From positions 1 through 16,390 of the forward strand of contig JAICVH010000008.1 of the NCBI GenBank assembly GCA_025935435.1: DNA of 16,390 bases, written 5' to 3'. A program made the translations under genes and the position numbers. Each line of letters opens with the position of its first letter. Within the stretch, counting starts at the first letter, position 1. Under the pieces are notes generated by a model that saw nothing but the letters and a program-made list of their open reading frames with translations, did not search any database and had not been told where the DNA came from. This document shows positions 1 to 7,474 of the stretch, one piece after another. Origin of the DNA: Burkholderiales bacterium (GTDB taxonomy: Bacteria; Pseudomonadota; Gammaproteobacteria; Burkholderiales; Casimicrobiaceae).

Positions 1-90
1 GGCCTTGTACTCGGTATGCGACTGCGGGGTCGGTGTATCCGGCCGCGCACGCTCGGGGGCCGGAGCAACAAGACCCCCCAAAAAAAACAT
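1..90 (-). CDS. Candidate 5' end of an unidentified gene, cut by the left edge
   Basis: An open frame begins with ATG at 90-88 on the minus strand and stays open for 30 codons to the window edge. It starts 65 bases downstream of the btuF stop, in the same direction. The visible peptide begins MFFLGGLVAPAPERARP and continues rich in Pro and Thr before a charged stretch ending in HTEYKA, which looks like a flexible N-terminus. No convincing ribosome binding site is present, and codons 2-6 are encoded by a run of eight T followed by six G, so a sequencing error or a different start is possible. By position the gene could belong to the B12 unit; a CobO-type corrinoid adenosyltransferase, whose family often has a charged N-terminal tail, is one speculative option. 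Nothing seen here proves that the frame is translated. Confidence 0.25.
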   Translation of the reverse strand, partial: MFFLGGLVAPAPERARPDTPTPQSHTEYKA

Positions 91-155
91 CGACTCTGAC
101 ACAAAAAACCGGCGCCTTGTCCCCCCGACCCCAAAGTGCTCCGCAAGTTTTGCGA

Positions 156-1049
156 TCAGCGAAGGGCCTGACGTGCGCGGGCGAGCGCGTCACAAAGCTG
201 CGCCACGCCGTCGACGAAGCGTGGTCCCGGCCGATGCAGCAGGTCCGCATCGACTGTATACAACGCGCCTCGCCGCACCGCATCGAGGTCCGGCCACTGC
301 CGCCATCGATCGAGCCACGCCGGCCGCTCCGCGGCCTTCGTTCCGGCGACGATCACCTGCGGGTCGGCTGCGAGCACGGCTTCGACGTTGACCTGCGGCG
401 CCGGAATCGTCAGCGCCGAGAAAACGTTTTGTCCGCCGCATCGCAGCAGCGCATCGCTGACGAGATGCCGGCCGCCGAGGGTGAACAGCGGCACGTCCGA
501 CACCTGATAGAAAACGCGTAGCCGCGGCATTTCGGCGTGACCGCGCGTCGCCTCCGCGAGCCGTTTGCGAAACGCAGCCGCCGCGGCGCGAGCGGCCGCG
601 TCGTGACCGGTGATGACGCCGATGCGTTCGATGTCGTCAGCGATGCCGTTCGCCGTACGGGGGTCCGCCTCGAATACGGCAATTCCGCGCGCACGCAGGC
701 GCTCGACCTGCGCGGGCACCGTCCACGGCCACGTCACGATCAGGTCGGGCGCGAGCAAGACGATGCGCTCGAGATCGAGCGCCGCCGCGTCACCGACGAT
801 GGGCAAGCGCGCCGCGCCGGCCGGATAATCCGACCCGGCAACGACGCCGACGATCGACGCGCCCGCGCCCGCCGCGAACACCAGTTCAGTCGCGTGCGGC
901 GCAAGCGCGACGATCCGCTGCGCGGGCGAAGCGAGCGTCACGCGGGCACCGGTGTCATCCGTAACGCTGAACTGCGCATGGACCGACGCCGCGAGCGCTG
1001 CGGCGATCGCTCCGGCGAACCACCGCAGCGTTCGTTGCCGTCGGTTCAC
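156..1049 (-). CDS. btuF: Periplasmic cobalamin-binding protein (ABC transporter substrate-binding, BtuF-like)
   Basis: Predicted periplasmic binding protein that takes cobalamin delivered by BtuB and hands it to an inner-membrane BtuCD-type ABC transporter. The 297-residue product is near the size of the family. It has an N-terminal signal peptide (basic residues, then a hydrophobic Ala-rich segment ending near SVHA at about residue 25). After it comes a class III binding-protein fold: a first lobe with QRIVALAPHATELVFAAGA, the phrase LDLERIVLLAPDLIVTW, a helical linker, and a second lobe with AVLAADPQVIVAG. The frame is open upstream to 1175, but the GTG at 1049 is preferred: it overlaps the btuB stop as GTGA and gives a proper signal peptide. 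Its place directly after riboswitch-controlled btuB supports a B12 role over heme or iron-siderophore binding, which share this fold. No btuC or btuD follows within the window. Confidence 0.88.
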   Translation of the reverse strand: MNRRQRTLRWFAGAIAAALAASVHAQFSVTDDTGARVTLASPAQRIVALAPHATELVFAAGAGASIVGVVAGSDYPAGAARLPIVGDAAALDLERIVLLAPDLIVTWPWTVPAQVERLRARGIAVFEADPRTANGIADDIERIGVITGHDAAARAAAAAFRKRLAEATRGHAEMPRLRVFYQVSDVPLFTLGGRHLVSDALLRCGGQNVFSALTIPAPQVNVEAVLAADPQVIVAGTKAAERPAWLDRWRQWPDLDAVRRGALYTVDADLLHRPGPRFVDGVAQLCDALARARQALR

Positions 1050-2896
1050 AGGCGCCACCGCACGCCCGCGGATACCCTGGCGCCGCCCGTCGCGAAATCC
1101 GCGGCGAGCGCGTAGTCGCGACCGAACACATTGTCGCCGCGCACGAAGACCGTCGTCCGCGAATCGATCGCCCATTCGACCGCGAGGTTCAGCAGTGCGT
1201 ACCCGCCGAGCCGCCGCAGATTCCCCGCGTCATCGAAACGCTCTGACGACGCGACGACTTCCGCGATCGCGCGCGCCGGCCCGAAAGGCCGCGAGACCGA
1301 CAGCGCGGCATGGCGACGCGCGCGCCGCGGCAGCAACCGGCCGCTGTTCGCATCCTTCGGCGATTGCAGGTCGATCGACGCGTGCAGCGACGCGTCGTCA
1401 CGCAATACGTCGGCCGTCAGCGTCACGCCCTCGAGCGTCGCGGACGCGACGTTGTCGGGACGGCACACGAAATCGGCGTCACAGCCGAACACGATGAGGT
1501 CGCGAACGCGATTGCGATAGGCGACGGCGCGCGCCTGCCAATACGCAGCACCGGCCCAGCCGCTGGCATGCACGCCGGCTTCGACGTTGCGCGACGTCTC
1601 GGGACGCAGCTCCTTGTTCGAGAATCCCGGAAAGTACAGATCGTTGAAGGTCGGCGCACGAAACGCCGTGCCGGCGCTGGCGGTGACGCGCCATCCGGGT
1701 GCAACGCGATAACCCCACGCGATCCCGCCTGTCGTTCGGCCGCCGAACTGGTTCGATTCATCGTGCCGCACGTTCGCCTGGAGCGCGTGCTGACCGCTTT
1801 CGAGTCGATAGATACCCGTCGCCGAATCGGTATCGCGCCTGGTGACGGCGAACCGCGGTTCCGCGTCGACGCGTTCCTCGCGACGCTCGACTGCGACGGT
1901 CATCGCACCCGCCGGCAGTGTGACGTCGTTCTGCCACGCGTATTGCCGCTGTCGCGTCCGGAATGGAAACCTGCCGAACGCCGACGTCGAAATCGACCGG
2001 TCGCCGCCTTCGCCCGCCGACAGCCGCGACGTCCAGGTCGCCGCGAGCCGGCTGTCGAGCGCCGCCTCCCAGCTTTCGAGCGTCGTCAGCGTACGATCGT
2101 CGAACGCATCGCCGGCATCGTATTGATTGTCGAGGCGGCTGCGGAAGTACTGCAGCGAGAACGTATTGGTCGTCGCAAACCGTATTTCACCCTGCGCGGT
2201 GACGCTCGCGTTGCGATAGCCGTCGCGATCGGCGTCGTACGCGAAGTTCGCCGGGTTCACGATGGCGTTGAAGCCGTCGCTGCGCCGTCCGGCCACGTGC
2301 AACGCGCCGCGTGCCGTATCGCTGCCGCCGGCGATGCCCGCTGCCGCCGATGCTGTTGCGTAGGTACCGAACGTCGCGCTGGCATTCGCCCGCACGCCCG
2401 TCGCGCCGCGGCGCGTGAACACCTGGATGACGCCGCCGATCGCATCGGATCCGTAAAGACTCGACGCCGGCCCGCGGAGGATCTCGATTCGCTCGATCTG
2501 CTCGGGTGGAATCGCTTCGAGCGCAGCTGCGCCGCTCGACGCCGACGCGATGCGCACGCCATCGACGAGCACCAGCGTCTGCGCGGCATTCGCGCCCCGC
2601 AAGAAAACGCCTGCGGTGGCACCGGGACCGCCGTTCTGGCTGACCTCGACGCCCGGCTGTCGCGCAAGCAGTGCAACCAGACCCTGGATGCCCCCGCGCG
2701 CAATGTCATCGGCGTCGATGACCGTCACATCGGCGACGAGGTCGATCAGGCGCTGCGGCGAGCGGGCGGCGGTCACCACGACGGGATCGAGCAGCAGCGG
2801 TACGTCGGCCGGCCGGGCCTGCGCGAGCGCGTCGTGAACGACGAGCGCGAACAGCAGCGCGCCGGCTGGCAACCGCACATCGAAGGAAGGGGACAC
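1046..2896 (-). CDS. btuB: TonB-dependent outer-membrane vitamin B12 receptor
   Basis: Outer-membrane beta-barrel receptor that imports cobalamin using TonB energy. With the GTG start at 2896 the product is 616 residues, close to E. coli BtuB. It has a signal peptide with hydrophobic core GALLFALVV cleaved near ALAQA (residue about 27). The TonB box DPVVVTA follows at about residues 37-43. The plug domain (about 45-170) contains LVALLARQPGVEV, FLRGANAAQTLVLVDGVRI and IERIEILRGPASSLYGSDAI. The remainder is alternating barrel strands, with FRAPTFNDLYFPGFSNKELRPE typical of the family, and ends in VRWRL. The frame extends upstream to an ATG at 3043, but that start gives an Arg-rich non-secretory N-terminus and would place the leader hairpin inside the gene. 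GTG at 2878 is another possible start. The upstream cobalamin riboswitch makes the substrate assignment strong. Confidence 0.93.
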   Translation of the reverse strand: MSPSFDVRLPAGALLFALVVHDALAQARPADVPLLLDPVVVTAARSPQRLIDLVADVTVIDADDIARGGIQGLVALLARQPGVEVSQNGGPGATAGVFLRGANAAQTLVLVDGVRIASASSGAAALEAIPPEQIERIEILRGPASSLYGSDAIGGVIQVFTRRGATGVRANASATFGTYATASAAAGIAGGSDTARGALHVAGRRSDGFNAIVNPANFAYDADRDGYRNASVTAQGEIRFATTNTFSLQYFRSRLDNQYDAGDAFDDRTLTTLESWEAALDSRLAATWTSRLSAGEGGDRSISTSAFGRFPFRTRQRQYAWQNDVTLPAGAMTVAVERREERVDAEPRFAVTRRDTDSATGIYRLESGQHALQANVRHDESNQFGGRTTGGIAWGYRVAPGWRVTASAGTAFRAPTFNDLYFPGFSNKELRPETSRNVEAGVHASGWAGAAYWQARAVAYRNRVRDLIVFGCDADFVCRPDNVASATLEGVTLTADVLRDDASLHASIDLQSPKDANSGRLLPRRARRHAALSVSRPFGPARAIAEVVASSERFDDAGNLRRLGGYALLNLAVEWAIDSRTTVFVRGDNVFGRDYALAADFATGGARVSAGVRWRL

Positions 2897-2988
2897 AGCA
2901 GGACCGTCCGCGCATGCCGTGGGGACCCCGCACGGCGATTGATCGGCGCGACGACGGACGATCGGCCTCGCCCGATGCCGGAAGCGCG

Positions 2989-3017
2989 AAAAAGATGGCG
3001 CACGCGCGTTAGGCACC
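2989..3017 (-). terminator. Weak terminator-like hairpin in the btuB leader (possible riboswitch expression platform)
   Basis: On the minus strand GGTGC (3017-3013) can pair with GCGCC (3001-2997) around an 11-base loop, and the run ATCTTTTT follows directly (T5 at 2993-2989). It lies about 65 bases downstream of the riboswitch and about 90 bases before the preferred btuB start, where a transcriptional expression platform would be expected. The stem has only five pairs, one of them G-U, so this is a suggestion only; control could instead act on translation. Confidence 0.3.
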
Positions 3018-3077
3018 GAGCGCAACGGAACCCCGCGTCGCATTTCGCATCGAACGCCGCGGCGTCGCGGAGGTCCG

Positions 3078-3207
3078 AGGGCAGGCCGGTCTCCGGGCTC
3101 GCCGGCGAACCGGCTTACCGTTGCGGGGGCAGCCGCGGTCTTGCACCGCGTTCCCGTTTCACCCGCCGGACAGCGTTACGCGACCGCCCGGCGGACACCT
3201 GCGCCGG
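3078..3207 (-). ncRNA. Cobalamin (B12) riboswitch aptamer controlling btuB-btuF
   Basis: The RNA element lies in the leader of btuB and read on the minus strand shows the hallmarks of the cobalamin aptamer class (Rfam RF00174). In order these are GGGTGAAACGGGAA, the core GGCTGCCCCCGCAACGGTAA (3134-3115), a GC-rich hairpin, and the B12 box GAGCCCGGAGACCGGCC (3100-3084). GCAGG at 3202-3198 can pair with CCTGC at 3085-3081 to close the P1 helix, which sets the approximate limits. In this class cobalamin binding represses the downstream gene, so btuB and btuF should be turned down when B12 is plentiful. The element sits in a 361-base interval without a gene (2897-3257) between btuB and the divergent miaB. 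Secondary structure was assessed by eye. Confidence 0.93.
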
Positions 3208-3209
3208 TC

Positions 3210-3215
3210 ATTCTA
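3210..3215 (-). promoter_or_regulatory. Candidate -10 element for the btuB-btuF transcript
   Basis: TAGAAT on the minus strand matches the sigma-70 -10 consensus at five of six positions. Transcription would start about seven bases further on, near 3203, which is the 5' end of the riboswitch P1 helix. No good -35 hexamer is visible at the usual distance; the bases there read GTCGGG. The assignment rests mainly on this fit to the riboswitch start. Confidence 0.4.
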
Positions 3216-3226
3216 CAACCGTTTGA

Positions 3227-3232
3227 TATACT
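3227..3232 (+). promoter_or_regulatory. Candidate -10 element for miaB
   Basis: TATACT on the plus strand matches the sigma-70 -10 consensus at five of six positions and lies 25 bases before the miaB GTG start, implying a very short leader. The -35 region (around 3204-3209) does not resemble TTGACA. It is back to back with the btuB -10 element, only 11 bases away, so each -10 falls in the upstream region of the other promoter. Confidence 0.4.
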
Positions 3233-3257
3233 CCCGACCCTTTTCGAAACGCCGCAA

Positions 3258-4595
3258 GTGGCCCGAAAGCTTTTCATTCGTACGTTCGGCTGCCAGATGA
3301 ACGAGTACGACTCGGACCGCATGGCCGACGTGCTCGCCGCCTCCGAAGGTCTCGCCCGCACCGACCGCCCCGAAGACGCGGACGTGATCCTGTTCAACAC
3401 GTGCTCGGTGCGCGAGAAGGCGCAGGAGCGCGTATTCCACGATCTCGGCCGCGTCCGCGCGCTCAAGGCGGCGCGGCCGGAGGTCATCATCGGCGTCGGC
3501 GGCTGCGTCGCGTCGCAGGAAGGCGCGTCGATCGTCCGCCGCGCGCCGTACGTCGACGTCGTGTTCGGGCCGCAGACGCTGCACCGGCTGCCCGCGATGC
3601 TCGCGGCGCGCCGCGCGTCGGGCGTTCCGCAGGTCGACATTTCGTTTCCCGAAATCGAAAAGTTCGATCACCTGCCGCCGCCGCGTGTCGAAGGCGCGAG
3701 CGCGTTCCTCTCGATCATGGAGGGCTGCAGCAAGTACTGCACGTTCTGCGTCGTTCCGTACACGCGCGGCGAGGAAGTGTCGCGGCCGTTCGACGACGTG
3801 CTGACGGACATCGCCGACCTCGCGCTTTCGGGCGTGCGCGAAGTGACGTTGCTCGGGCAGAACGTCAATGCCTACCGCGGACCGACCGGCGTTGCGGGCG
3901 AAGTCGCCGACCTCGCGCAGCTGATCGAATACGCGGCCGCGATTCCCGGCATCGAGCGCATCCGCTACACGACGTCGCACCCGCGCGAAATGAATGCGCG
4001 GCTGATCGACGCTTACGCGACCGTCGAAAAGCTCGTGTCACATCTGCATCTGCCCGTGCAGTCGGGTTCCGATCGCGTGCTGGCCGCGATGAAGCGCGGT
4101 TACACGGTCCTCGAGTACAAGTCGATCGTGCGCAGGCTGCGTGCGGCGCGTCCGGACCTCTCGCTCACGTCCGATTTCATCGTCGGCTTCCCGGGCGAGA
4201 CCGACGCCGACTTCGAGGCGACGCTGGCGCTGGTCGAGGCGATCCGCTTCGACGGCGCGTTCAGTTTTGCGTACAGTGCGCGTCCTGGGACGGCGGCGGC
4301 CGAGTTGCCGAACCAGGTTCCGGCCGACGTCAGGCAGGCGCGGCTCGCGCGGCTGCAGACGCTGCTCGACCGGCAATACCGGCATTACAGCGAAGCGATG
4401 GTGGGATCACGCCAGCGCGTGCTCGTCACGGGCCACGCCGTCAAGAATTCGCGCGAACTGGCCGCGCGCACCGACAATAACCGCGTCGTCAACTTCGCAG
4501 GCGACGCGGCGTCGATCGACAACTATGTCGACGTCGACATTACGGCGGCATTGCCGCATTCACTACGCGGCGAGCTCTGCACAGCACACGCGTGA
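3258..4595 (+). CDS. miaB: tRNA-2-methylthio-N6-dimethylallyladenosine synthase
   Basis: Radical SAM methylthiotransferase that converts i6A37 to ms2i6A37 in tRNAs reading codons starting with U. The 445-residue product has three domains. The N-terminal UPF0004 domain carries FGCQMNEYDSDRM and Cys12, Cys49 and Cys83 for the auxiliary 4Fe-4S cluster. The radical SAM domain has the CxxxCxxC motif GCSKYCTFC (Cys157, Cys161, Cys164). The C-terminal TRAM domain (about 375-445) contains RTDNNRVVNF. Start choice: no ATG fits before the first motif; GTG at 3258 gives VARKLFIRTFGCQ, and the radical SAM cysteines then fall at the same numbers as in E. coli MiaB. The open frame reaches back to 3141, but that part overlaps the divergent riboswitch and lacks family similarity. 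First gene of the rightward run; the next gene starts 65 bases downstream. Confidence 0.96.
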   Translation: MARKLFIRTFGCQMNEYDSDRMADVLAASEGLARTDRPEDADVILFNTCSVREKAQERVFHDLGRVRALKAARPEVIIGVGGCVASQEGASIVRRAPYVDVVFGPQTLHRLPAMLAARRASGVPQVDISFPEIEKFDHLPPPRVEGASAFLSIMEGCSKYCTFCVVPYTRGEEVSRPFDDVLTDIADLALSGVREVTLLGQNVNAYRGPTGVAGEVADLAQLIEYAAAIPGIERIRYTTSHPREMNARLIDAYATVEKLVSHLHLPVQSGSDRVLAAMKRGYTVLEYKSIVRRLRAARPDLSLTSDFIVGFPGETDADFEATLALVEAIRFDGAFSFAYSARPGTAAAELPNQVPADVRQARLARLQTLLDRQYRHYSEAMVGSRQRVLVTGHAVKNSRELAARTDNNRVVNFAGDAASIDNYVDVDITAALPHSLRGELCTAHA

Positions 4596-4660
4596 CCGGT
4601 TTTCACGGGCCGCCGCTGGCGCCCGCCGAAGACCTTTGTCGTCCTGGAGATAACACGTTC

Positions 4661-7474
4661 ATGTCGTACTTCCGCCTGTCCCGAGTCGCGCTGGCGCTTG
4701 CACCGCTCGCCCCGCTCCTGATGTCCGGCTGCGCCAGCATTCCGCGCGCGGACGCCGCCAATCCGTCCGAGACGGCCGCGATCGCCGCAGCCGCGGCACA
4801 CGCCGCCGCCAACGACACGCAGCCCGCCAATGCCAACGGACCGCGCGACAGCGCACCCGGCGCCGTGCGGCCATCCGCCAATACGACGGCCGTCGCTGCC
4901 GCAGCCGCCGCTGCCGCACAGGCCGCGCAGTCGTCGAAGCCGTTCGCCGATGTCGTCAAGGATGCGCAGGAGTCCAAGGGCCTCTTCACGCTGTGGCGCA
5001 AGGACGACAAGCTGTGGATCGAGCTCGACCCGGATCAGTTCGACCACCCGTTCTTCTTCAAATCGGCGCTGAACCAGGGCATCGGCGAATCACGGATCTT
5101 CGGCGGCGCGATGACCTACCCGATCGGCATCGCGCAGATCGTCACCTTTCACAAGCACGGCCACAACGTCCAGCTGATCGCCAAGAACGTCAAGTACACG
5201 GCGAAGGCCGGCACGCCGGAAGCGCACGCCGTCGCGGCCGGATTCTCGGACAGCCTGCTCGCCGTGGCGCCGATCGCGTCGCAGCCACATCCGGAACGCA
5301 AGTCGGTGCTGATCGACGCAAACGCGCTGTTGCTTGCCGATCTGCCTGCCGCCGCATCGATGCTCGAACGCTCGTATCGGCAACCGTACGGTTTCGACTC
5401 GCGCAACTCGTCGATCGGCACGACGCGCACGCAATCCGACGACGTCACGATCGAAGTGTCGGCGCACTACGCACTGTCGCGGCTGGTGCTGCCGCCACCC
5501 ACGCCCGGCCCATCGACGCTGCCATCACCGCCGATCACGCTGCCGGATGTGCGCAGCCTGTTCCTCGGCTATCACTATACGTTTGCAAAGCTGCCCGACG
5601 TACCGATGCACGCTCGCCCTGCGGACGAGCGCGTCGGCTACTTCACGACGGAAGTGCTGGATTTCACGTCCGACATACCGCGCGTGCCCGTGCAGCGCTA
5701 CGCCAATCGTTGGCGCCTCGAAAAGAAGGATCCGTCCGCAGAGCTGTCGGAGCCCAGGCAGCCGATCGTATTCTGGCTCGATCGCAACATCCCGGTCCGC
5801 TATCGCGAGCCGATCAAGCAGGGCATCCTGGAGTGGAACAAGGCGTTCGAGCGCATCGGCTTCAAGGACGCCATTCGCGTCGAGAATCAGCCTGACAACG
5901 CGGACTTCGACACGTCGGACATCCGCCACGCATCCGTCCGCTGGCAGACGGTCGCCAAGACGTCGTACGGCGCGATCGGCCCTTCGGTCGTCGATCCGCG
6001 CACCGGTGAAATTCTCGACGCCGACATCGGCATCGACGCCAACAACGTGCGTGTCGTTCGCAACCTGCGGCACGAATACCTGCCGCCGCGCAAGGATGCA
6101 TTCGCCGCGCTTTCGCAGGCGCATGCCGACGCGAAGAACAACGCGCAGTTCTGCACGTACGACGATGCGGCGACCGAGGAAGCGGCGTTCGGCCTGTCGC
6201 TGCTCGAGGCGCGCGGTGTTCTCGATGCGGACAGCCCCGATGTCGACCGCTTCGTCGACCTGTTCCTGAAGAACGTGACGATGCACGAGGTCGGACATAC
6301 GCTCGGGCTGCGGCACAATTTCCGCGCGTCGACCGTCTACACCGACATGCAGCTCGAGGACGCCGACTTCACCACCAAGCATGGCATCTCGGGCTCGGTG
6401 ATGGAATACAACCCTTGGAACCTTGCGGTACGCGGCGAGAAGCAGGGCGAATATCAGATGTCGACGCTCGGCCCGTACGATTACTGGGCGATCGAGTACG
6501 CGTACAAGGACATCCCCGTCGAGCAGGAGCCCGCTGAATTGCAGCGGATCGCCGCGCGCTCGAGCGATCCGTGGCTCGCGTTCTCGACCGACGAGGATGT
6601 CGCTTTCTTCGCCGTCGACCCGGCGGTAAACCAGCTCGACCTCGGCAGCGATCCGCTGGCGTACGCAAGGAAGCGGCTCGCGCTCGTACGCGAGCTGTGG
6701 CAACGCACCGAGCATCTCGAACTCCGGCCCGGCGACACATACTCGGTGCTCCGGCGCAATTTCACGCGCGGTCTGAACGAGGCCGGTCAGGGCGCCGTCT
6801 ACGCATCGAAGTACGTCGGCGGCCTGACGACGCTGCGCGACCGTGCCGGCAGCGGCCGGCAGCCGCTGATGCCCATCGACGCGACCAAGCAACGCGCTGC
6901 GCTCAACATGCTGGCGGCCGAAGTGCTGTCCACCGACAGCTTCAACTTCTCGCCGGCGTTCCTGCGGCGGATGACCGTGTCGTCGTTCGACATCGAGGAC
7001 GCGCAGGAACTCGGGCGTCCCGCGCCGCCGCTCGATCTGCCGATCGACCAGCAGGTGCTCGGCCTGCAACGCGGCGTGCTGGATACGCTGATGAGCCCGG
7101 CGATTGCGCAGCGCCTGCTGAACAACGCGGCGAAGGTCGATGACCCGAAGCAGGCGCTGAAACTCTCCGAACTCTATGCGACGCTGCACAACGCCGTGTG
7201 GAGCGAGTTGAAGACCGGCAAGGAGATCACGCTGTTCCGGCGCAACCTCCAGCGCGAGTACGCGACGCATGTGGCTACTGCGCTGCTGAAGCCGACCGGC
7301 TCGATGCCCGCCGATGCGCGCGCGCTGTTCCGCGCCGATGTGGTGCGGCTGCGCGCCGAACTCGCTGCCGCGCCAGTGCGCCAGTTGTCGGCCGAAGCGA
7401 AGGCGCACCTCGCGGAAATGGCGTCGCTTCTGGACGAAGCGCAAAAGGCGCCGATCGTCCGCCAGGCGGTTTGA
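4661..7474 (+). CDS. Predicted zinc metallopeptidase lipoprotein (DUF5117/DUF4953 family)
   Basis: Large 937-residue protein predicted to be an envelope zinc-dependent peptidase of unknown substrate. The N-terminus is a lipoprotein signal (MSYFRLSR, hydrophobic core, then LLMSGC with Cys24 as the lipidated residue; Met at -3 is slightly unusual). Ala at +2 suggests outer-membrane sorting by the Lol rule known from E. coli. Two Ala-rich linkers follow (about 39-50 and 77-89). The segment from about 95 (GLFTLWRKDDKLWIEL) resembles the DUF5118/DUF5117 region. WRLEKKDP at about 351 and IKQGILEWNKAFE precede the catalytic region. The zinc motif HEVGHTLGLRH lies at 542-552 and a metzincin-like Met-turn SVMEY around Met581. 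ATG at 4661 has GGAG 11 bases upstream. The stop overlaps the phoH start as TGATG. Family recognition is from motifs; substrate and role are not known. Confidence 0.85.
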   Translation: MSYFRLSRVALALAPLAPLLMSGCASIPRADAANPSETAAIAAAAAHAAANDTQPANANGPRDSAPGAVRPSANTTAVAAAAAAAAQAAQSSKPFADVVKDAQESKGLFTLWRKDDKLWIELDPDQFDHPFFFKSALNQGIGESRIFGGAMTYPIGIAQIVTFHKHGHNVQLIAKNVKYTAKAGTPEAHAVAAGFSDSLLAVAPIASQPHPERKSVLIDANALLLADLPAAASMLERSYRQPYGFDSRNSSIGTTRTQSDDVTIEVSAHYALSRLVLPPPTPGPSTLPSPPITLPDVRSLFLGYHYTFAKLPDVPMHARPADERVGYFTTEVLDFTSDIPRVPVQRYANRWRLEKKDPSAELSEPRQPIVFWLDRNIPVRYREPIKQGILEWNKAFERIGFKDAIRVENQPDNADFDTSDIRHASVRWQTVAKTSYGAIGPSVVDPRTGEILDADIGIDANNVRVVRNLRHEYLPPRKDAFAALSQAHADAKNNAQFCTYDDAATEEAAFGLSLLEARGVLDADSPDVDRFVDLFLKNVTMHEVGHTLGLRHNFRASTVYTDMQLEDADFTTKHGISGSVMEYNPWNLAVRGEKQGEYQMSTLGPYDYWAIEYAYKDIPVEQEPAELQRIAARSSDPWLAFSTDEDVAFFAVDPAVNQLDLGSDPLAYARKRLALVRELWQRTEHLELRPGDTYSVLRRNFTRGLNEAGQGAVYASKYVGGLTTLRDRAGSGRQPLMPIDATKQRAALNMLAAEVLSTDSFNFSPAFLRRMTVSSFDIEDAQELGRPAPPLDLPIDQQVLGLQRGVLDTLMSPAIAQRLLNNAAKVDDPKQALKLSELYATLHNAVWSELKTGKEITLFRRNLQREYATHVATALLKPTGSMPADARALFRADVVRLRAELAAAPVRQLSAEAKAHLAEMASLLDEAQKAPIVRQAV

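Noticed and set aside
100..156. Intrinsic terminator after btuF
   Set aside because: CGCAA/TTGCG forms only a five-pair stem and is not followed by a T run; the T6 further on follows GGCGCCGG, which has no proper loop. Not enough to call.
1050..1175. Longer btuF start at 1175
   Set aside because: The extension is the btuB 3' end in another frame and Arg-rich; the GTGA overlap and the signal peptide indicate 1049.
2897..3043. Longer btuB start (ATG 3043)
   Set aside because: It adds a 49-residue Arg-rich stretch before the signal peptide and would place the leader hairpin within the coding region.
1310..3226. A 638-codon plus-strand frame opposite btuB that continues through the riboswitch
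   Set aside because: It crosses a structured RNA element and a well-supported receptor gene; its translation is Arg-rich and without family features.
3141..3257. N-terminal extension of miaB from the upstream ATG at 3141
   Set aside because: The extra 39 residues overlap the divergent riboswitch and both promoter elements; starting at GTG 3258 gives the conserved N-terminus and E. coli-like cysteine numbering.
4596..4660. Separate promoter or terminator between miaB and the peptidase gene
   Set aside because: The 65 bases are GC-rich, and apart from the GGAG ribosome binding site I saw no -10/-35 pair or stem followed by T residues.
5525..7444. A 639-codon minus-strand frame opposite the metallopeptidase gene
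   Set aside because: Arg-rich composition, no motif, and the plus strand has HEVGHTLGLRH and family-like sequence throughout.
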